NCBI GenBank assembly: GCA_947488905.1
Contig: CANLBJ010000002.1
Span: 674,919-738,918, forward strand
DNA length: 64,000 nucleotides
Origin: Ulvibacter algarum
Lineage (GTDB): Bacteria; Bacteroidota; Bacteroidia; Flavobacteriales; Flavobacteriaceae
Direction: 5' to 3'
Under the pieces are notes generated by a model, which was not told the origin of the DNA, searched no databases, and was given only the letters and a program-made list of their open reading frames with translations. The position numbers and the translations under genes are program-made. This document shows, piece after piece, positions 1 through 9,058 of the stretch (position 1 is its first letter; the number at the start of each line of letters is the position of its first letter).

Positions 1-228
1 TTTAATTAGGTTTAAAATTTTGTCTGTTTTCTCTTTTGGGTCACTAGAAAAAACATCTGCCATAAATAGTTGTCCTATTTTTTCTTGTACAGACATCTCG
101 CCGTATATACTATCTACCCATTTTTGTTGATATGTGAGGGCATTTTTAACAATTAAAGGGTTTGCCTGTTGCGCAAACGAAGCGATTGAAGTAACTAAAA
201 GTAAAGCTAAGGCAAGTATGTTTTTCAT
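1..228 (-). CDS. Glycoside hydrolase family 3 protein, N-terminal part (beta-N-acetylglucosaminidase-like), cut by window edge
   Basis: Only the first 76 codons are inside the window; the gene runs off the left edge. It opens with a signal peptide (MKNILALALLLVTSIASFAQ), so the product is exported. It continues with a segment holding QKWVDSIYGEMSVQEKIGQL, the usual entry into the GH3 barrel of NagZ-type enzymes, where a 'tpeeKigQl' motif precedes the first strand. In Bacteroidota such proteins often carry a C-terminal serine-hydrolase domain and act in peptidoglycan or chitin-derived sugar recycling; that part is not visible here. The gene is the last visible member of a minus-strand envelope gene string. 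Family assignment is fairly secure; substrate is inference. Confidence 0.75.
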   Translation of the reverse strand, partial: MKNILALALLLVTSIASFAQQANPLIVKNALTYQQKWVDSIYGEMSVQEKIGQLFMADVFSSDPKEKTDKILNLIK

Positions 229-328
229 TGAATATGACAGGATTTAAAATAACAACGCAGAATAGCGACAAAAAGTGAGTAAAACTAGAAAAAGAATAAC
301 CGTTCTCTCTTACTAATACTTACAATAA

Positions 329-814
329 CTATGCTAAAAAACGATTATGCCAACTCTCTGATGCTGGTACTTCCCAGTTTTCTAAGTACTCAGCTTTTGT
401 GTTCACTAAGTTATTAAATACTACGGTATTCTTAGAAACAGACCTATTCTTTGCCATCTTTCTAAAATCTGTCAACGTTTTATGAGCGATAAAATCTCCG
501 TTATAAAATGTTACATTCATTTTATCCATCAAGTCAAGGTCAAATTCCTTTTCTAGTTCTTGTATAAAGTGAACAGAGGCATCTATACTACAACCAGATG
601 CAGAAGCGTTTGCTTGATTTAAACCAAACACAATAAAACGGCTATGCTTAACCTCAAAACCTGCTTCTAGGTTGGCACCATGTGCAGTCCATTGTGTTAG
701 GAAAGTTTTAGTTTTTTCTTCGATTGCAGTTATTTCTTCATCAGAGAATTTACGGTTTGATTGATAAACCCAGATACGAGAATCATCGGGAAGTGAATTA
801 AAGTCTACTAACAT
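329..814 (-). CDS. Conserved Bacteroidota protein of unknown function (161 aa)
   Basis: A 161-residue soluble protein with no signal peptide or membrane segment. It matches from memory a Flavobacteriia family that databases often label 'ABC transporter ATPase'. The sequence contains no Walker A (GxxxxGKS/T), no LSGGQ signature and no Walker B, so that label is not supported. A short Cys-containing stretch (ASASGCSIDASVHFIQELE) is followed by an alpha/beta-looking C-terminal half ending in a Trp-rich tail (SESWHNRFLA). It lies 77 bp downstream of the CCG-domain oxidoreductase gene on the same strand, probably in the same transcription unit. No function is assigned. Confidence 0.8.
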   Translation of the reverse strand: MLVDFNSLPDDSRIWVYQSNRKFSDEEITAIEEKTKTFLTQWTAHGANLEAGFEVKHSRFIVFGLNQANASASGCSIDASVHFIQELEKEFDLDLMDKMNVTFYNGDFIAHKTLTDFRKMAKNRSVSKNTVVFNNLVNTKAEYLENWEVPASESWHNRFLA

Positions 815-891
815 ATTCTTTTCTATTTGGGGTTATTACGCTGACAATCAAATTAAAAGTCAGATTCTTACAGAGAAATTCTCCGTTAATT

Positions 892-1683
892 TTATAAATC
901 TGCTGCAGACGCAATCATTTCTGCTACATCCATTACTTCTATCTCGTCTTCTTTATTTTCTCCTTTTACACCGTCTGTCATCATGGTATTACAAAAAGGA
1001 CAACCAGCTGCTATTACTTCTGGTTTTACTTCTATAGCTTCTTGAGTACGCTCTATATTTATTTCTTTTGTACCAGGTTCTGCTTCTTTAAACATTTGAG
1101 CTCCACCAGCTCCACAGCATAATCCTTTGGTTTTACAACGTTTCATCTCTACAAGCTCTACTTCTAGTTTGCGTAGTAAATCTCTTGGTGCTTCATACTC
1201 TCCATTTGCACGCCCTAAATAACAAGGGTCATGAAAAGTAATTCGTTTTCCTTTAAACTTACCACCTTCTACTTTAAGGCGACCTTCGTTCATTAAAGAC
1301 TTTAAAAACTGTGTGTGGTGCATTACCTCATAGTTTCCGCCTAATTGTGGATACTCGTTTTGTATGGTATTAAAACAGTGTGGGCAAGCCGTCACTACTT
1401 TTTTTACCTCATAAGCATTCATCACCTCTATATTAGTAGCGGCTTGCATCTGGAATAAAAACTCATTACCAGCACGCTTTGCGGGATCTCCCGTACAGCT
1501 CTCTTCTGTTCCTAATACAGCGAAGTCTACGCCTGCATTATGTAATAACTTTACAAATGCTTTGGTAATTTTTTTTGCTCTATCATCAAAACTACCAGCA
1601 CAGCCTACCCAAAATAAAACTTCTGGTTGCTTGCCTTGGGCCATATACTCGGCCATTGTTGGGACTTTTATTGTTTCGCTCAT
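892..1683 (-). CDS. CCG-domain (cysteine-rich) Fe-S oxidoreductase subunit, HdrB/LutA-like
   Basis: The 263-residue soluble protein holds two cysteine-rich 'CCG' modules as in heterodisulfide reductase subunit B, GlpC/GlcF and LutA. The second is canonical: Cys154 in HDPCYLG, Cys189-Cys190 in LCCGAGG, and Cys228/Cys231 in CPFC. The first is altered: Cys28 in WVGCAG, then ESCTGD (Cys63) where CCG would be expected, then CPHC (Cys100/Cys103). Such subunits accept electrons from a partner with 4Fe-4S ferredoxin motifs. That partner is almost certainly the membrane protein encoded at 2190..3497, just upstream in the same operon. The natural substrate is unknown: heterodisulfide, lactate or quinone-linked chemistry are all possible by family. 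Confidence 0.88.
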   Translation of the reverse strand: MSETIKVPTMAEYMAQGKQPEVLFWVGCAGSFDDRAKKITKAFVKLLHNAGVDFAVLGTEESCTGDPAKRAGNEFLFQMQAATNIEVMNAYEVKKVVTACPHCFNTIQNEYPQLGGNYEVMHHTQFLKSLMNEGRLKVEGGKFKGKRITFHDPCYLGRANGEYEAPRDLLRKLEVELVEMKRCKTKGLCCGAGGAQMFKEAEPGTKEINIERTQEAIEVKPEVIAAGCPFCNTMMTDGVKGENKEDEIEVMDVAEMIASAADL

Positions 1684-1712
1684 ATTTAAATCTTAAAACG
1701 GATCTATTTTTC

Positions 1713-2147
1713 TTATTCTTCAAAAACCTGAATAGTCACTTCTTTATCTACAAGGTCAGTAAACTTTCCTTTGTAACGGGTTGCTTTTACTAGATGGTTG
1801 TCCACCCAATGATAATTTCCGCCGCGAGGCTTACCCATTAATAGACTGTGAAATTTAAAGCCATGTTTATTTAACCAATCTGTGGTTACTTTTCTGTGAT
1901 CTTCTGTTCTTGAAGTAAAAAAACAGATTAAATGTCCTTGATCGTACCAGTTATTTAAGGTCTTTAAAGCATCTGGAAAAGGCTCGCAAGTAGCCATACG
2001 CTCTGGTTCTTCATTAGGTACGTCTTCTGTGATAGTACCATCAATATCTATCAAGTAATTTTTAACGCCTTCTGGCAATACCGGACTTACTGTTTCTCCT
2101 GCTTCTACTTTTGCGTGAAGTAAATTTTCTGCTTCTTCTTTGTTCAT
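1713..2147 (-). CDS. HAD-superfamily phosphatase-like protein
   Basis: The 144-residue protein has the HAD signature DIDGT (Asp34 nucleophile, Asp36 acid/base), a motif II region (CFFTSRTEDHR) and a late GKPRGGNYHWVDNH segment that supplies the lysine and acidic residues of motifs III/IV. There is no large cap domain, so it is a minimal HAD fold as in polynucleotide or sugar-phosphate phosphatases. Homologues in flavobacteria are sometimes named 'phosphoheptose isomerase', which the HAD motifs do not support. It sits between the two subunits of the predicted Fe-S electron-transfer complex, with 29 and 42 bp gaps, so it is co-transcribed. Substrate is unknown. Confidence 0.82.
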   Translation of the reverse strand: MNKEEAENLLHAKVEAGETVSPVLPEGVKNYLIDIDGTITEDVPNEEPERMATCEPFPDALKTLNNWYDQGHLICFFTSRTEDHRKVTTDWLNKHGFKFHSLLMGKPRGGNYHWVDNHLVKATRYKGKFTDLVDKEVTIQVFEE

Positions 2148-2189
2148 CTAATTCTATTCTAAAGTCAAAATATCAAAAATTGACAATTA

Positions 2190-3497
2190 CTACTCATTTT
2201 TCCAGTTTAACCTGTCTTGCTGGTTAAAAGGCCAAGGTGCTCCGTTGTTTTCTATGTTTGTCATAGTAACGTTAAGCTCGTTTGGCGCAGCACTTTTCTC
2301 CATAACTAAGTATTGACGCATTTCCATAATAATAGATAATGGGTCTATACTTACTGGGCAAGCTTCTACACAGGCGTTACAACTTGTACAAGCCCATAGT
2401 TCTTCTTCTGAAATATAATCTCCTAATAATTGTTTATTATCTGGTACAAAAACACCTTTGTTAGCATCTAAGTTTTTACCTACTTCCTCGAGACGGTCAC
2501 GTGTGTCCATCATTATTTTACGTGGCGATAATTTTTTACCTGTAATATTTGCTGGACATTCGCTAGTGCAACGACCACATTCTGTACAAGTGTAAGCGTT
2601 TAATAGCTGCACTTGTGTTAAATCCATCACATCACTGGCTCCAAACTTTGCTGGTACTGCTTGCTCCTCTCCTGCTGGTGGTGCTGCAAATGGATCTATG
2701 TTTGGATCCATCATCATCTTCACCTCTTTTGTTACTGCTTCGTTATTTTTAAACTGTCCTTTTGGTGTAACCCTTCCGAAGAAAACATTAGGGAAAGCTA
2801 ACATAATATGTAAATGCTTTGAGAAATATAAGTAGTTTAAGAAAATAAGAATACCTGTTATATGTATCCACCAAGAAGCACGCTCTATAATATGTAGCGT
2901 CCCTTCTGAGGTTCCAGAAAACCAACTTGCAATATATTGTGAGATTACGTTTCCGTTATCCATTTCTTGAAAATGAACATCTGTAGCATTCATTATTAGA
3001 AACAATGACATTAGTACCATCTCAAAATAAAGGATGGCGTTACCATCATTTTTAGGCCAGCCTTTCATTTCGGGTGACATAAAACGTTTTAATTTTATGA
3101 TGTTTCTTCTTATCCAGAAAACAATAACAGAAACTAATACCAATAAGGCTAATATTTCGAAAGTACCTATGAGCACCCCGTAAAAGCTACCTAAATAAGA
3201 AGAAAAAATACGGTGTGTACCAAAAAGGCCATCGATAATTATCTCAAGAACTTCTATATTTATAATAATAAAACCAAGGTACACAATAATGTGCATCGCT
3301 CCAGATACAGGGCGCACGACCATTTTTGACTGCCCTATTGCTATACGGCCCACATTTGCCCAGCGTTGCCCTTTATCTGAAACAGATACGGGTAACCCAA
3401 GTTTAATGTTTCTAATAACTTTTTTAATGTTAAACGTGAAGTAACCAACTCCTACAATGAGAAGTAGTAAAAAGATAATGTTAGGTATATACTGCAT
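2190..3497 (-). CDS. Membrane-anchored 4Fe-4S ferredoxin-type oxidoreductase subunit
   Basis: The 435-residue protein has about five hydrophobic helices (roughly residues 5-23, 67-88, 108-129, 156-171 and 207-224) resembling a NarI/HdrE-type cytochrome b membrane part. A cytoplasmic ferredoxin domain follows with two classic cluster motifs, Cys304/307/310/314 (CTECGRCTSECP) and Cys370/373/376/380 (CTSCNACVEACP). Histidines in the helices could bind heme, which is inference. It likely passes electrons between the membrane quinone pool and the CCG protein at 892..1683. The start is only 3 bp after the MlaD-family gene, so they are translationally close. The family is well recognised; physiological donor and acceptor are not. 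Confidence 0.88.
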   Translation of the reverse strand: MQYIPNIIFLLLLIVGVGYFTFNIKKVIRNIKLGLPVSVSDKGQRWANVGRIAIGQSKMVVRPVSGAMHIIVYLGFIIINIEVLEIIIDGLFGTHRIFSSYLGSFYGVLIGTFEILALLVLVSVIVFWIRRNIIKLKRFMSPEMKGWPKNDGNAILYFEMVLMSLFLIMNATDVHFQEMDNGNVISQYIASWFSGTSEGTLHIIERASWWIHITGILIFLNYLYFSKHLHIMLAFPNVFFGRVTPKGQFKNNEAVTKEVKMMMDPNIDPFAAPPAGEEQAVPAKFGASDVMDLTQVQLLNAYTCTECGRCTSECPANITGKKLSPRKIMMDTRDRLEEVGKNLDANKGVFVPDNKQLLGDYISEEELWACTSCNACVEACPVSIDPLSIIMEMRQYLVMEKSAAPNELNVTMTNIENNGAPWPFNQQDRLNWKNE

Positions 3498-3500
3498 ATT

Positions 3501-4448
3501 TTATTTGTTAGGATCTTCTGGTTCTTCGTAGCCTTTATCACGTTTCCCGAAAAGAGAAAAGTGTACATAACGTTTAGGATGAAGTTTCATGTCTTGTAAT
3601 AATTCTTCTAGTTGCTTAGAGGCACCTTCTAGATTATCGTACATTTTGTCATCTTTAAGTAGTTTACCAACGGTGCCTTCACCATTGTCAATACTTGTCA
3701 TGATTCCATTTAATTTTGAGATGGTCTCTTCCATTTCTCTCACCATCTCTCCTGTATTAATTTGAGCTAATGAGTCTGATAGTTTTGCGAAATTTTTTGA
3801 GGTAGTATCTAGATTTGAAATAGTAGAGCTTAATTTTTCTTTATTACCATCAAGAATTTCACCCATATTTTTAGAAATACTAATAAAATTACTAGAAGTC
3901 TTGTTAAAATTGGCAATAGTTTGCTCTAGGTTTTCTCTAGAACGAGGATTAAGCACTTCTGTAAAAGATAATAGAAGTGTGTCTAGTGTAGATAATGTAG
4001 TGTTTACTTTTGCTTCAAGTGGGCCCAGTCTATCTGTAACCGCATCTAGCATCCCTTTCTCTATTATTCCAGGTAGTGTGTCTCCAGACTTTACAGCTGC
4101 ACCAGAATAATCAGGAAAAACTCCTAAAGATTTTCCTCCCATAATACTGCTACTGTATATGCGCACGACACTTTTATCTGAAAAATCAAAGTCATTCTCT
4201 ACATTAAACTCAACAACGAGTCTACCGCTTTTATCTTCAAACTCTATATCTGTCACCTTACCTACTACAAAGCCATTAATGGTTACAGGGGCAGATTTTG
4301 CTAATCCTTCAACGTTATCATATTTCACAAAAAACGTTCGGTTTTTTTCGAGCAAGTTAGTGCCTTGTAGATAACTATATCCAAAAATGAATAATAGTAT
4401 AGCACAAATAGCTAAGATTCCTGTTTTTACTTCTCTAGATAGTTTCAA
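3501..4448 (-). CDS. MlaD/MCE-family lipid-transport protein
   Basis: This 315-residue protein has a single N-terminal membrane anchor (about residues 9-27, TGILAICAILLFIFGYSYLQ) followed by an MCE domain (about 37-115) with the typical VEGLAKSAPVTINGFVVGKV stretch. The rest is a long helical region with coiled-coil character, and the tail is charged. In Gram-negative bacteria MlaD-type subunits form periplasmic hexamers that shuttle phospholipids between membranes with an MlaE permease and MlaF ATPase. Those partner genes are not in this window. It lies 53 bp downstream of the amidase gene on the same strand, consistent with a cell-envelope operon. Confidence 0.9.
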   Translation of the reverse strand: MKLSREVKTGILAICAILLFIFGYSYLQGTNLLEKNRTFFVKYDNVEGLAKSAPVTINGFVVGKVTDIEFEDKSGRLVVEFNVENDFDFSDKSVVRIYSSSIMGGKSLGVFPDYSGAAVKSGDTLPGIIEKGMLDAVTDRLGPLEAKVNTTLSTLDTLLLSFTEVLNPRSRENLEQTIANFNKTSSNFISISKNMGEILDGNKEKLSSTISNLDTTSKNFAKLSDSLAQINTGEMVREMEETISKLNGIMTSIDNGEGTVGKLLKDDKMYDNLEGASKQLEELLQDMKLHPKRYVHFSLFGKRDKGYEEPEDPNK

Positions 4449-4501
4449 GTTATTGCTTTTAATTCAAGCAAATTTAGTCATAAATGAGAAATAATTACAA
4501 C

Positions 4502-5644
4502 CTATTTATCTTGGGTTTTAAGAACTTTATCAAGATTTAACTTTTTACCATCTTTATAAGCCACAACAAAGCAAGTTGTATACCCTTTTTCTTTAGCCTG
4601 AGTTTGCAATATTTTGATCTCATTGTAGTCTGAGGTATTTCCGTAGTAATACTTATATAAGCTTCCTGCTTGCACTCTGTCTACTCCTTTTAACCCTTTA
4701 AAATTTTGAGATATTGTTTCTAGTTTATTACCAGATGCAGCAATTTGCACTCTAAAATCTATACCTCTATAAATTTTCTTTTCTGAAATTTTAATGGCTT
4801 CATCAATATCCTGTTCTGTGATTACTGGGTTCTGAAAATCATTTGTAGCAAGCTCAAGGTTCTTTTTATAACTAATAATACCATTTGCAACCTGGGCTGC
4901 CATCTCTTTTCTTCCTTTCTTACTATTTATGTATTTACCTTCTGTATTGTTAGTTAAAAAACCTAGCTCTACAAGAACACTTGGCATATAACTGCTATGT
5001 AACACCCAGAAAGGGGCTTGTTTTACATTTCTGTTTTTACGCTTTAAGTTGTTTACAATATTGTTTTGTATTAAACCTGCTAGCATTATGCTCTGGTCTA
5101 GATATTCTTCTTGCATAATTGTAAGACCTATTAAAGACTCTGGCGAGTTTGGGTCAAAACCTGCATAAGATTCTTCATAATTTTCTTCTAGAAAAATCAC
5201 TTCATTCTCCTTTTTTGCTGTCTCAAGGTTTTTTCCGGTTTTATCAATACCCATTACAAATGTCCCTACACCGTATGCTTGAGAGTGGTGAGAGTCGCAA
5301 TGTATAGACACAAAAATGTCTGCATCTGCTTCATTTGCTATAGGACCACGCTCATATAATGTTTTAAAAACATCTGTTTTTCTTGTGTAAATTACTTTAA
5401 AATCTGGGTGAGCCTCTAGAAGTTTACCCACTTGCAGAGTTACATCAAGTACAATGTCTTTCTCATAAAAACCGTTACCTCTATTACCGGGGTCTGTACC
5501 ACCGTGCCCAGCATCGAGTACTACCACAAAAGGTTTTTGTGTTAATTTTGAAATAGTATCACTGCCAGATACGTCTTTAAAAGTAAAAGCTGTTAAAACA
5601 ATTGAAAGGGCAAGTACTAAAAGAAGTGATAGTTTCGTTTTCAT
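4502..5644 (-). CDS. N-acetylmuramoyl-L-alanine amidase with C-terminal SPOR-like domain
   Basis: This is an exported peptidoglycan hydrolase that cleaves the amide between MurNAc and L-Ala. After a signal peptide (residues 1 to about 21) comes an Amidase_3 domain (about 38-255) with the zinc ligands His47 (DAGHGGTDPG), Glu61 and His115 (SIHCDSH), plus the catalytic Glu226 (VLVELGFL). The last about 85 residues (YRGIDFRVQIAASGNKLET onward) resemble a SPOR domain, which binds denuded glycan at division sites. At 380 residues it is usual for flavobacterial AmiC-type enzymes. It is the first gene of the minus-strand envelope string and is divergent from lptD across about 200 bp. Confidence 0.93.
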   Translation of the reverse strand: MKTKLSLLLVLALSIVLTAFTFKDVSGSDTISKLTQKPFVVVLDAGHGGTDPGNRGNGFYEKDIVLDVTLQVGKLLEAHPDFKVIYTRKTDVFKTLYERGPIANEADADIFVSIHCDSHHSQAYGVGTFVMGIDKTGKNLETAKKENEVIFLEENYEESYAGFDPNSPESLIGLTIMQEEYLDQSIMLAGLIQNNIVNNLKRKNRNVKQAPFWVLHSSYMPSVLVELGFLTNNTEGKYINSKKGRKEMAAQVANGIISYKKNLELATNDFQNPVITEQDIDEAIKISEKKIYRGIDFRVQIAASGNKLETISQNFKGLKGVDRVQAGSLYKYYYGNTSDYNEIKILQTQAKEKGYTTCFVVAYKDGKKLNLDKVLKTQDK

Positions 5645-5848
5645 AGGAATATAACGGAAGTTTAAAGTGCAATATTTTATAAGTTACATTATAATTTAAA
5701 GCCAAAAATTATGATTAATTTTGAACTTTCAATAACTGAGCCAAGATTAATCTGTTTTGATCTTTTAATGTAGTGACAAAGTAAAGAAATAATGTGATGC
5801 TCAGAAAATTTCAGAAACAAAAAAAAGTGCCTAAAACACTAAAAAATA

Positions 5849-8560
5849 GTGCAGACACCTAAGCAATTTTATTTTATTCTATTCCTCTTACTCCAGTTGG
5901 GTGGTCTATCGCTATATGCACAAGACCCAATTAGAGAAGGTGAAATCAATTTACCTATAGAAGAAGAAAAACCTATTGTTTTACCTTCTACTGAAGAGGG
6001 AAAAATAACCCCCACTACTCCAGAAAACAACACTAAAGTAACTGATACCATACGCCCAAAAGAAGATTTAAAACACATTATGGAGTATTATGGAGAAGAC
6101 TATGTTTTTCTTGATAAGAAAAATAATCGTGCTTACCTATACAACAAAGCCTATGTAGTTTATGGTGACACACGTATTGAAGCCGGTGAGATTGTGATGG
6201 ACTATAACACAAATGAAATTTATGCTCGTGGAATTGATAGCGCAGGTGTTTATATGCAAAAACCTGTCTTTGTTCAAGGTGCAAATGAGGTAAGACCAGA
6301 CTCTTTACGCTTTAACAACGATACAGAAAAAGCTATAATTTATAATTCTAGAACCCAACAAAATGGTTTTAATGTAATTGCAGAGATTACAAAAAAACAA
6401 AATGACTCTGTTATATTCTTAAGAAATGTAAAGTTTACAACTTCAGAAAATATAGATGACCCTGAGTATTACTTTTATACTCGTAGAGCAAAATTTGTCC
6501 CTAATAAGAAGATTGTGACTGGGTTTACAAATATGTATATCGCAGATGTCCCTACCCCTATTGCTTTACCATTTGCTTATTTCCCACTAACAGAAGACCG
6601 GGCTTCTGGTTTTATCTTACCCTCTGTAGGTGATAATAGCAATGGCTTTTCACTACAAAATGGTGGTTATTATTTTGCATTAAGTGATTATATAGATCTT
6701 ACTGCACAAGGAGATTACTCTACTAATGGTAGTTATGGTCTGCGAGCAGAGTCTAACTATGCTTTAAGATATAAGTTTGCAGGTAATATAAGTTTGCGAT
6801 ATGAAAACAATATAACAGGAGAAAGGGGTTTTGATGATTTTTCGCAAAGTGCTATTTACAATATACGCTGGTCTCACAGACAAGATGCTAAAGTAAATCC
6901 ATCTTCACGTTTTTCTGCAAATGTAAATCTAGGTAGTAGTGTTTATTACCAGCAATCACAAAACCAAACTAATAATGCAAGCGCGCTTGTTAACACATTA
7001 AGCTCTTCTATATCTTACACAAAAACCTTTGACATAGAACCGCAAGTAAATATAAGTGTTGCTGCTACTCACTCTCAAAATACGCAAACACAGGCTATAA
7101 ATATGTCGCTACCTAACTTTAACGGTAGTGTGGCACGTATTTATCCTTTTGCACCAAAAATAGGTGCTAAAAAAGGGATTATTGATAATATTAATGTGCA
7201 ATACAATGTTACCGCAGAAAACAGAATAAGCACGGTAGACTCTCTGTTTTTTAAACCCGAAATGTTTAATAATGCACAAATAGGTGCAAGACACAGCATC
7301 CCTATTTCTACAAACTTTAAAATACTTGATTATTTAAGTGCCTCTATGAGTACTAATTATCAAGAAACTTGGTTATTAAAAACAATAAGCAGACGTTATG
7401 ACGCTCTCGCAGATGACGGTGAAGGCGCAGTAATAGAAGACACAATTCCTGGTTTTGACAGCTACAGAACGTATAATTTTTCTACCAGTTTAGGTACTAC
7501 TGTTTACGGTACTTTTAATCGTGGTGAAGATAAAAAGATACAAGGTATTCGTCATGTAATGCGCCCCTCTATTAGCTATAATATAAACCCAGCTTTTGAC
7601 AAATATTATGATGACTATGATATCATCACTCCAGCTACCGCAGATGAGGCTGCTTCTACAGAAACAATAGAATATTCAAGATTTGAAAACACATTATACG
7701 GTGCTCCCGGAAAAACTTTTAGTAGTAGTATAGGACTATCATTAAGTAATACACTAGAGGCAAAAGTAAGGTCACGTGACACAACGGCAACCGAAGCTAA
7801 AAAAGTAACAATACTTAATAACCTTAATTTTGCCACTGCATATAACATAGCAGGTGACTCATTAAACCTAAGCCCCTTAAATATAAGCGGTAGCATACCT
7901 ATAGTAGAAAAGTTAGATATTAACTTTAGAGGTACATTAAACCCTTACGCTCTCGATAATAACAATGATATAGTTGATGTCTGGAACATTAATAATGGTG
8001 GTAGCCTTTTTAGACTAACAGATGCAAATTTTAGTCTTAATTACTCTTTTAGCAGCAAAGACATCTCTGGATCTAAAAAGAATGATGAAATTCTAGAAAA
8101 CGATACTTTTAGAAATGGTGGTAGACAAGATGATCTTTTTGGTGAGTCTACTAATCAAATAGACGGAAATATTTTTGAGCCAGACCAGCAGTCTGATTAT
8201 AAAAACAAAGAGTTTTATAGCTTTAGTATTCCTTGGGATTTACGTCTTGCCTATACAATGACATACAGCAATAACAGTCGTCAAAACGAGATTTCATCTC
8301 AATCACTTATGTTTAGTTCAAACTTAGAGCTATCTCCTAGATGGCGTGTAGGTATGTCTTCTGGTTATGATTTTAAGAATAAAGGTGTGACTTTAACACA
8401 GTTTAGATTTCAGCGAGATCTAGAAAGCTGGCAAATGAGTTTTAACTGGACGCCTATAGGTAGCATAAATACTTCTTGGTACTTCTTTATTGGTATAAAA
8501 AGTAATATTCTTAGTGATATCAAATATGATAAACGTAGAATACCAGACAGAAATCTGTAG
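5849..8560 (+). CDS. lptD: LPS-assembly protein LptD (OstA-like outer-membrane beta-barrel)
   Basis: The 903-residue protein begins at a GTG (the frame is closed by TAA just upstream) and has a signal peptide ending about residue 24 (LSLYAQ). A proline-rich linker leads into an OstA/LptA-like jellyroll segment (about 75-190), then a large outer-membrane barrel to the C-terminus. The LptD hallmark LPFAYFPLTEDRASGFILP opens the barrel part. It inserts lipopolysaccharide into the outer leaflet together with LptE, which is not seen here. Alternating aromatic/polar strands and the absence of a TonB plug agree. It is divergent from amiC and 46 bp upstream of ridA. Confidence 0.92.
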   Translation: MQTPKQFYFILFLLLQLGGLSLYAQDPIREGEINLPIEEEKPIVLPSTEEGKITPTTPENNTKVTDTIRPKEDLKHIMEYYGEDYVFLDKKNNRAYLYNKAYVVYGDTRIEAGEIVMDYNTNEIYARGIDSAGVYMQKPVFVQGANEVRPDSLRFNNDTEKAIIYNSRTQQNGFNVIAEITKKQNDSVIFLRNVKFTTSENIDDPEYYFYTRRAKFVPNKKIVTGFTNMYIADVPTPIALPFAYFPLTEDRASGFILPSVGDNSNGFSLQNGGYYFALSDYIDLTAQGDYSTNGSYGLRAESNYALRYKFAGNISLRYENNITGERGFDDFSQSAIYNIRWSHRQDAKVNPSSRFSANVNLGSSVYYQQSQNQTNNASALVNTLSSSISYTKTFDIEPQVNISVAATHSQNTQTQAINMSLPNFNGSVARIYPFAPKIGAKKGIIDNINVQYNVTAENRISTVDSLFFKPEMFNNAQIGARHSIPISTNFKILDYLSASMSTNYQETWLLKTISRRYDALADDGEGAVIEDTIPGFDSYRTYNFSTSLGTTVYGTFNRGEDKKIQGIRHVMRPSISYNINPAFDKYYDDYDIITPATADEAASTETIEYSRFENTLYGAPGKTFSSSIGLSLSNTLEAKVRSRDTTATEAKKVTILNNLNFATAYNIAGDSLNLSPLNISGSIPIVEKLDINFRGTLNPYALDNNNDIVDVWNINNGGSLFRLTDANFSLNYSFSSKDISGSKKNDEILENDTFRNGGRQDDLFGESTNQIDGNIFEPDQQSDYKNKEFYSFSIPWDLRLAYTMTYSNNSRQNEISSQSLMFSSNLELSPRWRVGMSSGYDFKNKGVTLTQFRFQRDLESWQMSFNWTPIGSINTSWYFFIGIKSNILSDIKYDKRRIPDRNL

Positions 8561-8606
8561 GTTTTTTACTTCGGAAATTTTAAGATAATAACAATACTTA
8601 TTTATT

Positions 8607-8987
8607 ATGAAAAAAATAATCACAACCCCAAACGCCCCTGCTCCTATTGGGCCTTATAATCAAGCTGTCTTAAATGGTGATATGCTTTATACTTCTGGTC
8701 AGATTGCCATTGACCCTAAAACAGGAGAACTCTTTAAAGGAAGTATTGAAGAAGAAACAAAGCTTGTAATGGAAAATCTAAAAGCGGTTTTAACTGCTGC
8801 AGAGATGACTTTTGAAAACGTATTAAAGGCATCTATATTTGTAAAAGATATGGGGCAATTTGCAAATATCAACTCTGTTTATGGCAAATATTTCAATGAA
8901 GATACAGCGCCTGCAAGAGAGACTGTAGAGGTTGCAAATTTACCTAAATATGTAAATGTAGAAATCTCTGTGATTGCGAGCCGTTAG
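8607..8987 (+). CDS. ridA: RidA family reactive intermediate deaminase
   Basis: The 126-residue protein is the normal length for RidA/YjgF. It hydrolyses reactive enamine/imine intermediates released by PLP enzymes, protecting them from damage. Visible family marks are the N-terminal PIGPYNQAVLNGDMLYTSGQ, and near the end APARETVEVANLPK, where the arginine binds the substrate carboxylate. The family usually forms trimers. It starts 46 bp after lptD. That gap contains one copy of the ACTTCGGAAAT motif and no obvious terminator, so read-through from lptD is possible. Confidence 0.95.
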   Translation: MKKIITTPNAPAPIGPYNQAVLNGDMLYTSGQIAIDPKTGELFKGSIEEETKLVMENLKAVLTAAEMTFENVLKASIFVKDMGQFANINSVYGKYFNEDTAPARETVEVANLPKYVNVEISVIASR

Positions 8988-9058
8988 ATTTTATATTCTC
9001 GATTGTATATTGAGTTATGTAATTGCTACTAAATTGTTTGCCCAAGTTTGATAAATAT

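Noticed and set aside
329..814. Label 'ABC transporter ATPase' for the 161-residue protein
   Set aside because: No Walker A, signature or Walker B motif and too short; kept as conserved unknown.
9023..9058. TTG start giving 12 more residues to the small membrane protein
   Set aside because: The ATG at 9059 is followed by a better N-terminus; TTG starts are rarer.
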